Shown here one piece after another: positions 10,794-22,990 of a stretch of 64,000 nucleotides of DNA. How positions within the stretch are numbered: the stretch's first letter is position 1; each line of letters starts with the position of its first letter. A model generated the notes under the pieces. It worked only from the letters and a program-made list of their open reading frames with translations. It searched no databases and was not told where the DNA came from. Position numbers and translations under genes: made by a program. The stretch is taken from positions 56,341,882-56,405,881 of the forward strand of contig CM018032.1 of the NCBI GenBank assembly GCA_008638375.1, in the 5' to 3' direction. The DNA comes from Nyssa sinensis (lineage: Eukaryota > Streptophyta > Magnoliopsida > Cornales > Nyssaceae).

Positions 10794-12711
10794 TCAAGAC
10801 TTCCCAGAAGGGCCTACGTCCTCTTCCAAGTTAAGGGCGGGAGCCCCAGCCGTCTTGTCCGGATCAGGACGAGATGAGGTAGGTTCAGGGGGAACAATTG
10901 ATGAAACGTCAAAACCTGGGAACTGAATCTGGAATCTAGTTCGGAAGCTTTCAAAATCGAACAGGATCAGCTCATCACCCATCTGTTCAACTTCATCTTT
11001 CAATATCATCTCAGTCTCAGCCCTGGCATGATCAGTTGCCTCCTGAACCTTCTGATCAAAGGAACTCCAGAGATTAATCAACTCCGCCTCAAGCCCCTCA
11101 ACCTTCTGAGCATTTATGTCCCTCTCATATTCTGCCACGGTAAGGTTGGTGGTAGCTTCCTTCAGATCCTCCTCAATGCTCTGAATCCTGGACCGGGCTG
11201 TCCCAAGCTCCATCCTCATCTCTTCCACTTCAGCCCTCAACTTTTCGGCCTCCTCAAGGCCCATGGGGGTCACCATCAGAGCAGCCAAGCTATGCATACT
11301 CTACGCAAAGCAAGACAGACGGTTTAGATTGAACGAATAGACAAACAGAAAAGTCAAGAAAAAGCTTCAGAAGCTACTTCATCTGGAGATTCATCATCTC
11401 AGTCATCAGCTTGAAGGGGTCATCCCTTCTGTATCGGTGCGGGCCATGAGCCCATATTTGATCAAATGCCCTCTTGGCAATCTGATAGTCCGGCTCATTA
11501 AACGGCTCGGAAGGTGCAGCAGGTGCTTTCCCCTTCCTAGTCCTCCTGCTCGGACCAGAAGAGGCAAGAGGAGCAGCCGAAACAGGGACAGCAGGTTCAG
11601 CCTCCTTCTCAGCCTCGGTAGGGGCTGGCTCAGGAGAGCCAGAAATCAACCTCCTCCTCTTTACTTCAAGAGGGGCATCAGGCTCAGCTCGGGAGGAAGA
11701 CTCCCCCACCACTGGGGCCTCCGGCACAGCCCATTTCGACGTCAACCTCTTCTTAAGCTCTACATTACGGGCAGCCATCAAGTTTGCTGGAGTTATAATG
11801 ACAGAATGAGCCCGATCAGGAGTCGAAAGCAGTGCTCGGTACTGATCCCACAGTGCTTCTGTAAAATCGGACCTCTTCCAAACACTTTTAACTGCACACA
11901 AGAAAGGAAAGATATATCAGTTTATCAGTTCGGAAGGCATAACAAGGCTAAAAGTAAGTCTAAAAGAATAAGCCTCACCCTTATGACCCGTAACACGAGG
12001 GAACGACGAGGCCTCTCCTTCCTGAAAGCCTTTATGCTCCCATCCTCCTCCGACGAAGAAGTACCACTTCTTCCACGTTTTGTTGGAAGTGGGAACAGAG
12101 GACATGGGTCGGAACCCCTTCTCGAAGGACATATAGAAAAGGCCTTCTGCCTGCTTGAACTTCAGATCCATGTTACTACGGACCAAGTCCAGGGACACAT
12201 CCACCTTGTTTAGGTGTCCCAACACCACAAATCCTAGAAGCTGCTTCCAGCTACTGAGATTCAGGTCGGCAGGGCAGAGCTTGTACCAACAAAAGAACTG
12301 CCTGACTAAATTCGGCAATGGGAGTCTCAAGCCCATTTCAAACCAGGCAAGGTAAACACAAATCTCCCCGGCTTCAACATTGTGGGGACGATCCATAGGG
12401 CCTGGCACTCTGCAGGTCACATTTGAGGGAAATTTGAATTTCACCCTCCATTCGTCCAAAAGGCTCTGAGTGATAGCACTCTCACCCTCTTCTCTACGGG
12501 AAGACCTACCAGAGGTCTCCCCAGCCCTATCTCAGGGCTCCTCAAAAGCATCAACTATCCTAACCCCAGGACTAGCGGGAGGATCAACAGGCATCTCCCC
12601 AATAACTTCGGGAGCAGGATTACCCACATCTTCCACAGAGGACGGTACAGCCATCTCAGGAGGGTTTCCCACTCCCTCATTTACAATTGGGGATTCAGAA
12701 GGAGCAGACAT
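10794..12711 (-). pseudogene. Antisense spliced gene of the retrotransposon (gypsy-type putative transposon protein plus coiled coil)
   Basis: Read on the minus strand, ATG at 12711 opens a gene with three plausible exons: 12711-11979, 11891-11378 and 11298-10794. Junctions are GTGAGG/TGTGCAG and GTAGCT/GTAGAG, and all phases agree, giving about 583 codons. After an acidic, proline-rich N-terminus, exon 1 holds a conserved-looking block (RVPGPMDRPHNVEAGEICVY, then LVRQFFCWYKLCPADLNLSS, then KTWKKWYFFV). This resembles the plant 'putative gypsy type transposon' family (Transposase_28). Exon 2 is basic and alanine/proline-rich; exon 3 is a heptad-like coiled coil (EEAEKLRAEVEEMRMEL). Similar antisense genes are known from Grande-type Tat elements. 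One in-frame TGA at 12534 looks like CGA to TGA at a CpG. Function is not known; confidence is high for the ORFs and moderate for the splicing. Confidence 0.7.
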
Positions 12712-12880
12712 TATTCCCGGACTTAAGAAGAAAGAAGCAAGAGAAGAGGAAAAATCAGTCGAACCTGTTCTAACTCAAGGAATTGGTATTCTTCAAGGAC
12801 ACACGAACCAATAATGGCGAATGAAATCTTCTAGCACAGTGAAAATGACGGGGGAAAGGTCATTCCAAAATCTCATCCCG

Positions 12881-12890
12881 TATTTATAAG
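12881..12890 (-). promoter_or_regulatory. Candidate TATA box for the antisense gene
   Basis: CTTATAAATA on the minus strand, about 170 bases upstream of the antisense ATG at 12711. The position suits a plant RNA polymerase II promoter within the element's 3' spacer. Confidence 0.5.
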
Positions 12891-13100
12891 CACAGTATCA
12901 GAAGGGACCCACCAAGCCCAAACGCCATGACGGTTCGGAACAATGATGATTTCAAGAAACCCAACTATCAGCCCAGTACAATGATGACCTTGAAAAGACC
13001 TAATCTCCGGCTGCGCAATAAATGCCTTGGAAGGCGAACGGACAAGACACATGACTCTCCGAAAAAGGCTTAGCCCTAGTTGCTTGCTAGCATCAAACTA

Positions 13101-13119
13101 GGACTTGGGGGGGGGAGTA
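13101..13119 (+). other. Polypurine tract
   Basis: A G-rich run (GGACTTGGGGGGGGGAGTA) immediately before the 3' LTR. This is the expected primer for plus-strand synthesis in LTR retrotransposons. Confidence 0.85.
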
Positions 13120-13121
13120 AC

Positions 13122-13693
13122 TGATATACTATAAAAGAACAGGCCAATCAACACTTGACACGTGTGACCACAGTCCGACCTATGCTCAGCCGACATGATT
13201 CTCACTCAGCCAATGACTAAAAGCTCAAGCAACCAGATCATCATATAAGGTCGGAAATGGCCGAACATATATATATCCAGAACAGATCACAGGGTCCAGA
13301 CCAACACTCCAGAACTCGTCACCGCCTTAGTGGATGCCGAGCAGGGAATAAGGAAGGGGTCTTCAACAAGGAAGCAGTCTTCAACAAGGAAACTACCATC
13401 TATGGTTATCTCTATGCAAGGTAACTGCAATCTCCGATGATCAAATCCCTATATTCATGGCTTCGAATCCTAATCAACTTAGGAAAGCCACAGCTTATAA
13501 ATTAAACCCTAGAGGTACGTCTTATTTCTTATGCTCATTCTTTGGCTTTCAATACAGTCTTTCAATTCTTTTACTTACTTAAGCATCGGAGCGGCTACCG
13601 CCGGAGCCAATCCGGTGGTCCTTTGATCATCTTTCTGAGTGTTCTACAGGTCACGGAGTCCATACTTATTGCGAGCCGAAAAGTGCAGCATCA
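13122..13693 (+). repeat. 3' LTR
   Basis: 572 bp, about 97% identical to the 5' LTR by eye. It keeps the canonical terminal CA, and ATATA follows at 13694-13698. Several of the differences are CG versus TG/CA, as expected from deamination of methylated cytosine. Confidence 0.95.
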
Positions 13694-13916
13694 ATATATA
13701 TATATTTATCTATGTGCGTGGATGTTGCGAGTGAACGGTGTTTGTTGTGGTTCGAAATTTTGTGTGTGTCTAGCGTTGCAAGGGGGATTCTGTAATAGGA
13801 CTTTTGAGGATTCTGCCGTGAGGATTTAATAGCAACCGTGTTGGTTGAATTGGATGAATTGAGTGAATGGATGATGTTGCGGTTGTGGGGTTCCTTTGTT
13901 CCGCCGCTCCAGTTGA

Positions 13917-14189
13917 GAACAAGGGCTGGTGGGGTGTTCTGCTATTATGGGATTCTAGACTGGTTTCATGTGAGGATTGGTGGAATGGAAATTTCTCAGT
14001 ATTTTGTAAGTTCAATAATTTGGATGGAAGTTTTATGTGGATTTTTATAAGAGCTAATGGGCCCTTTAATTTCAGAAATGAGCAGGTTCTGGGAAGAGTT
14101 GAGAGGGATTAGATTGAGGTGGAATTTGCCATGGTGTCTAGGTGGAGACTTTAATGTTGTAAAGTCTCCTATGGAGGAAAAAGGGTGAA
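13917..14189 (+). pseudogene. LINE (L1-type) endonuclease fragment, frameshifted
   Basis: The frame from 13917 reads GWWGVLLLWDSRLVSCEDW and SVFCKFNNLDGSFMWIFI. After a one-base shift near 14080 it continues [20 protein letters not shown] and [13 protein letters not shown] to a stop at about 14188. The order of hydrophobic strand, GPFN, WEEL, then GGDFNVV is that of the apurinic-type endonuclease of plant LINE ORF2. Only about 90 residues remain, with no reverse transcriptase nearby, so this is a dead fragment. Confidence 0.75.
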
Positions 14190-14811
14190 GCTATTGGTTG
14201 GATTAAAAAATGTGTATAGTGATGCTGATTTGAAGGTGGCAGTTTTATGGAATAAAAGAAAGAAGGAATTAATAGATTCTGATTTTAGAATCAGATGTAT
14301 ATTAGTAGTGAATGAATAGAGCAGCAGTCCAGTGAGGAAGGGTCCAAGTCCATGAATCGGGTTAAGAATGAATTCTGGCAATTTGGTGGCATTTGTCAAA
14401 GTTCTGTGCTAGAGTCCATAGCAAAACCAGTGTGTAACCTGATGCAAACTCGAAACAGCTCGATTTGGAGAAGAGATTGTGCAGTGGATGAAAATCAGTG
14501 TGTAGCATTGCCTGCTTTGCTAGTGATATGTATGAATTGACACTTTGTATAAGGTGTTATGTTGCGGTAATTAGCAGGTTGGTGTTAATTCGTCTGATTC
14601 CCAGTGGGTTGGGATAAATCAAGAGACCAAGACAGATTGGACCGATAAGGGAAGCTTATAGGTAGCAACCCATGAAGCGGAGCTGCTATTGTAGCAGCAA
14701 TCAGAGATGCTATTGCAGCACCTGCTGCGACAGTTATAGAAGCGACAGATGAGTCTAATGATGCAAATTTAGGTGGAGATGGCTCACTCAATTTCAAGCA
14801 GAGAAATTATT

Positions 14812-15090
14812 GTCCATTCATCTAGAGGGTTGACTGAGCTTGGAACTTTATTCAAAAACTTAATGGCCATCCTTTGGGATGTTGTTATCTGTTATGATGG
14901 CACGGTGAGGAATGTATGTAGTAATTCAATTATCCAATTTAGGTATGAGGCCAAGGCTGGAACTAAGCCCTAGAGTTTCTTCACTACTGGCGAACCTGTT
15001 GGTGTGTTGGCTGCAACTGCCATGTCGAATCCTGCATATAGGGCAGTTCTTGCTTATTCTCCAAGTAGCAATCCATCATGGAGGATGAAA
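14812..15090 (+). pseudogene. RNA polymerase IV/V largest-subunit fragment
   Basis: One frame reads VHSSRGLTELGTLFKNLMA, VVICYDGTVRNVCSNSIIQF and, past an in-frame TAG at 14971-14973, GEPVGVLAATAMSNPAY. These blocks resemble the conserved region around the bridge helix and trigger loop (GEPVGVLAA) of plant-specific RNA polymerase IV or V largest subunits (NRPD1/NRPE1). I cannot say which one. About 90 codons survive. After about 15080 the similarity ends, and a different, unrecognised lysine-rich frame follows (15078-15260). This is a gene fragment carried or copied here, not a working gene. Confidence 0.65.
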
Positions 15091-15269
15091 AGAGTGATGT
15101 CGGTGACCACAAGATGAAGAAGAGGCAAAAGTTGAGTTTGGATGAATCCAATAGTACTAACATCAGGATGATGATTATTGAGGACATGCATGGAGGTACC
15201 GAACGCATCTGGGGGATATCTGTGAATGGAGATAAGCATAAGTTGGACGTCGAAAGGTAAGGAGAAGGC

Positions 15270-16658
15270 AGTCTGATCCTCCTATATTCTCACTGCTAGC
15301 CACTACACTACGAGCGCGATTTAGTTGGGTTGAGACCAACCCGCCAGGTATGGTGTTTTACTAATGTTAGAAATGAAGTTAAGTTAGGAATATTTTGTGA
15401 ATGACTGGAATGACTTATGTGTTTATTGGAATGTGTTTACTTGATGATTTGGAGTTGGTTGTTCACATGCTTACATGTTACTTGCACTCTTTAAGAATTT
15501 AGTGAAATGATGAACGTGAATTATGACATGTGTTTAAATTGATTTCGTGAGATATGCTTGCATGTGGAATCAGTTGGGATTTATGTATTATTGTCTCGAG
15601 CATGCTATATTGTGAAAACCATGTTTCATTGAGATTGCATTGGCATATTGGCATATGGTGAATCCTTTAAGAACACGGCATGAGTTGAGCACGTGGTGCT
15701 TTGCATTATGAAGGTGCAGATCCTGTGGTGAAAAACCCAAAATTGGCCATTGCATTGGTACTCCGAGCCATCGGGGAGAGGCTCGTAAATGAGACATGGG
15801 TGTGGCATCGAGTGCATGGGTGTGTCATGCATACTTTCATTGCATCATATTGGAAGGCATTTAGAGATAACTGTACACTTGGCACATGTCACGCCTTAGC
15901 TTTATTTCTTGCATTAGCATTTCATTATACCAGCAGTTGAGCTGACCCATTCGTGGGACATATATTACAGATGAGGATGCCCCAGCTACTTGAGATTTGA
16001 TGACACCTTGATTGGACGAAGCATTTGGTGCAATTTGAACCATGGGACTTATGTTTTTGAAATGTAAGGGCTTAAGCCCGAATGATCTATGAACAATGTA
16101 GTTATGAGATGTATTTTATGTCTCCATATGTATTGATGGGAAATGTTGCATGTCTAGTCAATTCCGTTGAGATCGCTCCTTACTTTATTTCCTTCTTGTC
16201 TCGTAGAAAATTTGTATATTGTGAAAAGAATGTAAATGATATTGGTATAGTGTAATGAATTGGGAGTTGATGATTCTTAAGTTTAAGTATAACTGTATAT
16301 ATGATGGATCGTATAATTAGACGATGTACGTTTAGATTCTGTGAGATTTGTGGCCATCGAGTGAGGATGGATTGTGACGTGTTTGTATATATTCATGATG
16401 TATTGTGATTATCAGGGGGGAAAAGGCTCGAAAAACAAAGGAGGTTCTGTCAAAATTTTCTGAAAAGTTAAAAGATTGTCAAGTGTGTAAAACACCTTGT
16501 GTATTATGAAAACAAGGGGCAAGGCCCTATGGATTGTACAGAATAGGGAGTTTGGTTAGTGTTTGGAATGTCTTTGATTTTACTTTATTTCTTTATTATT
16601 TTATTTTCCCTTGTCTCGTTACTCGCGTCTCTGGTTTGCTGGAATTTGGGGCGTGACA
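15270..16658. mobile_element. Possible LTR or LTR remnant
   Basis: This non-coding stretch has an unusual G/T-rich composition compared with its flanks. It ends in TTTGGGGCGTGACA, an ending familiar to me from LTRs of plant Ty3/gypsy (Del/Tekay-like) elements. It contains GACCCATTCGTGGG, and an inverted CGAGCC/GGCTCG pair near 15760. No matching second LTR or flanking duplication was found in the window, so it might be a solo LTR. This is a weak call. Confidence 0.35.
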
Positions 16659-17149
16659 TAAATCACAATTACTTTTCTCATGCTCTAGTTTTTTTACCAG
16701 ACCATCTTTCATTTGATCTACAACCTACCCTTTTATTTTAGCTCTTGACCCAACCAAATTTTATTTAATCCCCAATTTCAAACCTATTCCATTAAAAAAT
16801 GAATACCCTGTTTTCAATTGGGAGCTTCCTAGTTTACTTGTCAACGTTCCTTCTTGTATTTTGGACATCAAAAAATTAAGGTATGCATTCTCTCTTGAAT
16901 TTGTGATTAGTGCTACATTTGATTTGATAAGTTTAGTAAATTCTCTTTTTTTAAAAAAAGAAAATCCTTAATTAACAGTGAACTTTGAACCTTATTTAAA
17001 AGAGTGATTCAGTCACAGGTTCAAGAAAAATAGTAAAATTATTCACAGGTCTAAGCTTAAACAAAATTAGCTAGAGATCCTTCAATTTTCTTGAAACTAA
17101 AATACCCTTCAATGTATAAAGTCTCCATATCCATCATGAAATTTGAGAC

Positions 17150-18240
17150 TATTTTAAAGAAAGTTGTACACAACTTTAAAATTTAATAACTTGTAAATTA
17201 CAAATATTTTTTTAATCAAAATTGTATATTTAGACTTTAAAAATCGAGATTTATCAAGCAAGATTTATATTGAACATGAAATTTTGAAGAAAGAAAAAGT
17301 CAGGAACGTGAGATGGATAATGGATTGTTCATATGTGCAAGTATGCATCACCACAAGATAATCAACTCTCCAAATCCAAATATAATATGATGGGTAGAAT
17401 ACATGCAACTGCAAAATAGGACAAAACTAGTAAACTAAACTATTTTATTGAAATCAAAACTCCAGCAGTACACAATCTTTCATGGATAAACTCACACTCT
17501 CTCAACACATGGTAGACTCTCTTGTACGGCACTCTATGTTCTTTCTATCTCACGGCCCCTCATCTATATATTTCTTTCACAACACAGGATTACAATTATA
17601 TTAGTTGAAAGTGATTCACAAATTATGATCCTCTCCATTACACTTTTTCCTCAATTTTTTTAAATGTAGTCCTGGATGTATAACATATAATGTATTTACT
17701 ATTAAATAATTAAATAATAGACGATCTTTCATGTATCTAAGGTACCTTGAGGGAAGTTGAGGAATAGAGTGATATAGATGAGTCTTATTTAGTGTTTCAC
17801 CATCTAATATGTGGCCAAAAGGTCAATAAAATTAATAATAACTAAGAATTTCTTTAACTTTTATGAAACTATAAATATTACACTTTCACTGGGACGAAGT
17901 TTTATAGTTTTGTTGAGATGAAGTTTTTCATTGTAAAGCGTAAAATTTTACACTTTGCTGAAAGATGTTTTTTTACCAAAGTGTAAAATTTTACAGTTTT
18001 GCCGGAATGAAGCTTTTTAATAGAAGTGTAAAATTTACATTTTTACTGAAACGAAATTTTACAGTTTTGAAATGATATATTTTTTTTCAAAATTTCATAT
18101 TCAATATGAATATTGTTTGATTAACCTCGATGTTTAGAATCCAAATATATAAATTTTATTAAAAATAGATTTATAAATTACAAGTTATTGAATTTTAAAA
18201 TTAGAAGATTTTTTTTTGAAACACTCCCTGATTTTAAGGA
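17150..18240. mobile_element. Inverted-repeat element, about 1.1 kb, candidate DNA transposon derivative
   Basis: A left arm at about 17150-17285 and a right arm at about 18085-18225 are reverse complements over roughly 130 bases with scattered mismatches. Shared blocks include AATAACTTGTAA and AATATGAAATTTT or close variants. Between them, 17880-18080 holds four degenerate palindromic units around GTAAAATTTTAC. There is no open frame of note. I could not define the outer ends or a target-site duplication. Confidence 0.55.
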
Positions 18241-21199
18241 CATGTAGAACCTGGACATGAAAACCTTATTCAATTTGGATGTATAGTTATTTGGGATATT
18301 ATTGTCATTATAAAAAAGAATTATAAGTGTCGTGTCATTATAATGGACATGAACTCAAAAGGAAGAAATAATCAAGTCCTTTATCTTGAATTGAAAACGT
18401 GTGTGGATGTCATAATAATATAATATATTTCTTAGGTTCTATTTAAGACATTTGATTGTTCTTATAACATGATCACCCTTGACTTTGTTTCTAACATCAC
18501 CATGTAACATTGGATCTGACATCATTCTTTTCCTTTCAAATTTTTATTTTTTGCGGGGGCATTTTTTAGTAGTTTAGAATATAATTTACTTAGTAAATTT
18601 TAAACCGTATATTTACATTCCTTTCTTTTCTCTTAGTTTGAATTTTTCAAAAAAGAAAAAATAAATAAAAGTCTATTCGTGATGGCATGAGACACAGATA
18701 TAGACCTGTTAAAGAGCATCCAATTGAATGTCTTAGGTTAACCCAACTGCAAGACCTTATCTTGGCAGATATCCTAAGTTCTTTGAGGGTGACAAGGATG
18801 ATTCGATTTAAGATTGTAATTAATTAACTATATTAATCAACTTATTATCTCATAGTCACGTAGATAGTCTCAAATTAATTATCTAATTAATCAAACCAGT
18901 TAGACAGTAAACATTAAACTAAATGGTTTAATCGAATGTTCTAGATATTAATGTAATGCCAAATTTTGAGTATAATATAGCCAAGTGTTAAAGCAATCAT
19001 GTACCAACATAGTATAAATATAAGGACAAACAAGTATAAAATAGATACCAATCTTACATAAAAAAATCCTCTTGAAAAATAAAATCTACATCCTATAATA
19101 AATCTCTACTATAAAACCAATCAGTTACAAATAATACTAGACCTCAAATTACTAGCCTAATACGTAGGCTCACTTCATTAGTCAATATAACATTAACAAA
19201 ACTCATAAAGAAGTTTTATAACTAATAATTTTATTTATAAAGAATTTTTGAGTCTTTTATGATTATTAGTTATAAGAGGGTCAAAAATATTATATATAAT
19301 TTAATAGTAACATAAAGTTTTTAGTAGTAAAAATAGATTGTAATTTTAGTAGTAAAAATATATTGTAATTTTTTTTATAATTTAAATTAGATGTAAGATA
19401 TTTTTAAGAGAAAAGTCTATTAACCATGAAAATATGGGTGTATATCCTATTTTATAAATAAGATTAATTATATTCTTGGAAGAAACTTCTTCATTAATAA
19501 AAATTTTAGTGAAACTTACTAATTAATATTTATTTTAATTAATATTTTTTATCCCCAAAATTATGAATTATTACATAATCAATTATATTTTATTTGGTTG
19601 TGTTAATAAGTTTTGCTTGAATTTATTTTTATATTAGATGTTTTTAAGAGAAAAATTCCTTCCATCATTTATTTCTTTCCCAAAAATGAAAAATCTATTT
19701 ATTCGCTTTCCTTTTCTCTTTCTCTCCAATGCTTTCCATTATTTTCTTGACAGAAGAGATGGTAAAAGAAATACACTTTAGGAAAAATGAATATTTTCCT
19801 AACGAACGATATTAGTATAGTAAGGAAATGAGAAATCAAGTAATTCAATGGATATTGTATTATAAAATTTAAAAAAATATAGGTGAGGAAAGTGACTTCT
19901 CTCATTTTGTTTCCCTATTCCTCACTAAAAGAAACAAAAAAGGTGTGGTCGGCCTAAATGCCATGAAGGTTAGGTAGATTAAAGATGTGAATTATTGGAG
20001 TGAGTGTAATTTGGGCCTTAAATGCGAAGTAAACTCTCAGGGTAGAGCGGTAGGGAGAAAGTAAGACAATTTAAAATTTTTACGAAAGATTGCTAAGAAA
20101 GTGGGTGCTCTACGTTTGCCAAGTGTTCCACCAGTGTCTAAGATAGGAGGAAGTTAAAAGAATCTCTTGATTCTAGAAGGTTCAGAAAGCTTCACGCATA
20201 AAGTGTGCAAGACTATTCTCATTTTATCTATCATGTCATAAGATCCTGAGTATCTTGAACGATAAGGAGCATGACATAAAAGTTATATGATGTCCGCACA
20301 TCAAACTTCAAGAGCCTCCCGAGACCTTTGAAAAACCATAATTAGAAAAGGTGAATGAACAAGATTCGCGAGATTTAATAGATTTTCACGAGTCGTTCTC
20401 GTTCATGAGAGGCCATTGGTGCAGTTCTCCCCAATCATGGACGTATAATAGGGTGGGACTCAAAGGATGAGTCAACCATGATTTTTTTTATGTCAATAAG
20501 ATGGATCAGACGAGCTCTGAAACCTTATGCCTTTGTGAGACATTCACACCACTGAAAGTGAATGATTCTGAATTCAACTCTCACTCTACTTATTAGAAAA
20601 TGTAAATATTTATTTTTATTGAGTTATGAGTTAAGTTAAGTTATTAATTCAAAACCTATATTTGAGAATCTTTCATGTTAAATTGTGTAGTATTCATATT
20701 TAGTTTATTATAATACATGAACTATAACACTCATGACTTCCAAAAAAAAAACTACTAACTAAGAATTTGAAAAAAAAACAAAACAAAATTAACACGTCTT
20801 CTTTTAACTCAACATATTAAAATCTTATTTTAACTATTTGAAATCAGTTACATGAATCTTGTTTTAAAACTAGTTCCTCAATTAAACTCCGCTTATCATA
20901 TCTTATTTTATTATCTTCATCAAAATTATAAAATTATTTTTGATCTTTTTATTTTATACTATAATTCTCAATATGAATGATGTCATTGTTATTTATTGTA
21001 GAGTAACTTGTCTTTCTTGTACATGCTTATTAAAAGAAAAAAAAAAAAAACAAAAAGAGTAACTTGAAATTCCCAAAAGGCCCTCAAAAATACTCAATTC
21101 AATAATCCTATTCTAATATTTTAGAATCAGCTACATGAATTTTCTCACCCTTATGGGATTAATTTTAAGATTTATATTGAGAAGGATTCTAATAAAATT

Positions 21200-22366
21200 A
21201 GGAGAGCAACTCGGGTGGGTCAAGCTCAAGTTGAGTCATGTCCAAGCCCAATCTAAGCCCTAAACCAGTCAACTTGAGCTTGGCCCAAAACCGAACAACC
21301 CAACCTGAGCCAGACCCGAGTTAAAATTCATTAGTATTGAGTTCAACCCGAGCCCAACCCGAACCCGGTTACAGTTAACCCTCTTAGAATTAATATTCAA
21401 TAAGTTAATAATCTCTAATAATTAATAAATTTTAAGAAATTAACTTGGTCCTATGATAAATAATTAATAATTTTATTATTTAATAATTAATACTTTTTCA
21501 TTAAAATCGTTTATAATATTAATTATTAGAGAGATAAAATAGTTATAAATTTACTTATATATCCTATTTATAATGTCTTGGTAATTATATTTGTAAATTC
21601 TACTTTAATTGGAGTCAAAAGCACGTAACTAAGAAAACATGAGTAAGAGTAGGAAACATTTCTTTAGTTATTAGAAATTTTTGTACTTCTTAATTTAAAC
21701 ATTATATATTTTTTTTTATGAAATATTGAAATATTGTTGAAAAATTACATATGAGGTATCTTGTGGCAAAATTTATATACATGTATAACATAATGTTTTG
21801 TTAATAAAAGTATAAGAAAAATTAATAATTAATAATTCTAATAATTAATAAATTTTGTATCTTTCATATTTATTAATTATAAGAGAGTTTACTGTATTAA
21901 TTCTAATTTTAAGTTTTATTTGCAATTTTTTAATAGATTGCTATTTGTTTTCTATTTTGATTATATGCTAAGAGTCTCAATAATTTATCTCAATTTCTCC
22001 TTCTAAAATAAACTAAAAATTATTAAAATAATTCCTTCAACATAATTTAATTTTGAAAAAATGTTAAAGATCAACAAGTTTTTGAAATTATAAAAATGTA
22101 TATAGTCATTCTTGGAATGAATTCATATTAATCTAATGGTAGATAATTAAAATATAAAAAAATATAATATATAAAATATTGAATTTGAATTTAGATTCGG
22201 GTTTGGCTAGGGTTTTCAAAGTCTTGATCTAAACCTAATCTTAATTTAGATCGATTTTGAGTTCTTTTACCTAAACCCAAGCTCAACCTAAAGTGTAAAT
22301 AATAAAGTTAAAATCTTAAAAAATTCAGGTAGGACTCGGATTAGCCCACCAAAGTCGCATCCGTAG
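21200..22366. mobile_element. hAT-like non-autonomous element
   Basis: A 1,167-bp segment flanked by identical 8-bp ATAAAATT (21192-21199 and 22367-22374). Its ends are imperfect inverted repeats: left AGGAGAGCAACTCGGGTGGG, right (complement) CTACGGATGCGACTTTGG. Subterminal regions are rich in GGGTT/AACCC-type motifs on both sides. An 8-bp duplication with such ends is typical of hAT-superfamily derivatives. No transposase frame is present. Confidence 0.55.
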
Positions 22367-22689
22367 ATAAAATTTTATATTTGTTGATTAGCTATTTAAT
22401 ATAGGACATTATTTGATTCTAAACCAGGTAGAAAGATCTTCTATCTTACCCACATACATATTACAATCTTAATGTGATATGTATACATTCACATGCATAT
22501 CAGGTGGTTATTTAGTTTTAACAAAAAATAAAAATTAAATGAATCAAAAAGTATATATGCATTAAATATATGACATATAATGAATAAGACACGTACTTAA
22601 ATAAAAAAGTTCATCCTACCGAACTTAGAATTAAGCATTGTCGTTTTGTATAACTCTCTTCTTCTATGTAAATCGACCTAAAAAACAGT

Positions 22690-22990
22690 AATGTTATGTT
22701 TTTTAAATATTTATTTTAAATAATGTGTTACAGTAATATTGACAATGCATTAAGTCTACTTAAATTAAGAGTAATACTAAATTTTTTAAAATTGTATCTC
22801 AAAAATCTATTCTAAATAATGCGGTATTGACATGGTACTAAATAACTAACAATATTAGAAATCTTGTGATTAATTTAATTCTGTTATATTAATATTACAT
22901 TATTTGAGATACAAATTTAAAATACATAATATTTTTTATAATTAATATATCATAATAAAATACTGTCACATTATTTAAAATATTAATTTG
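22690..22990. mobile_element. Cluster of AT-rich MITEs
   Basis: It contains at least two inverted pairs, for example TTTATTTTAAATAATGTG against CACATTATTTAAAATATTAA, and a nested pair around GTATCTCAAA / GAGATACAAA. The arms resemble those of the MITE at 35490-35641. Confidence 0.4.

Larger units (their letters stand above)
2188..13693 (+). mobile_element. Complete Ty3/gypsy LTR retrotransposon, Tat-type, coding regions decayed
   Basis: An 11,506-bp element bounded by two 572-bp direct LTRs (2188-2759 and 13122-13693). The LTRs start TGATATAC and end GCAGCATCA (TTA in the 5' copy). ATATA on both outer sides fits a 5-bp target-site duplication, although the left side lies in an AT repeat. The order is PBS, gag, protease, RT, RNase H, second RNase H, integrase, long 3' spacer with an antisense gene, polypurine tract. 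Integrase after RT defines Ty3/gypsy, and the second RNase H after the first is the hallmark of the Tat lineage (Ogre, Retand, Grande types). I count about 15 differences between the LTRs (about 97.4% identity), nearly all transitions, so insertion was fairly recent. Multiple stops and two frameshifts mean it is not autonomous now. Confidence 0.95.

Noticed and set aside
15078..15260. 60-residue lysine-rich frame after the polymerase fragment as a gene
   Set aside because: No recognised domain and the frame starts inside the pseudogene fragment; kept only as part of the mosaic finding.
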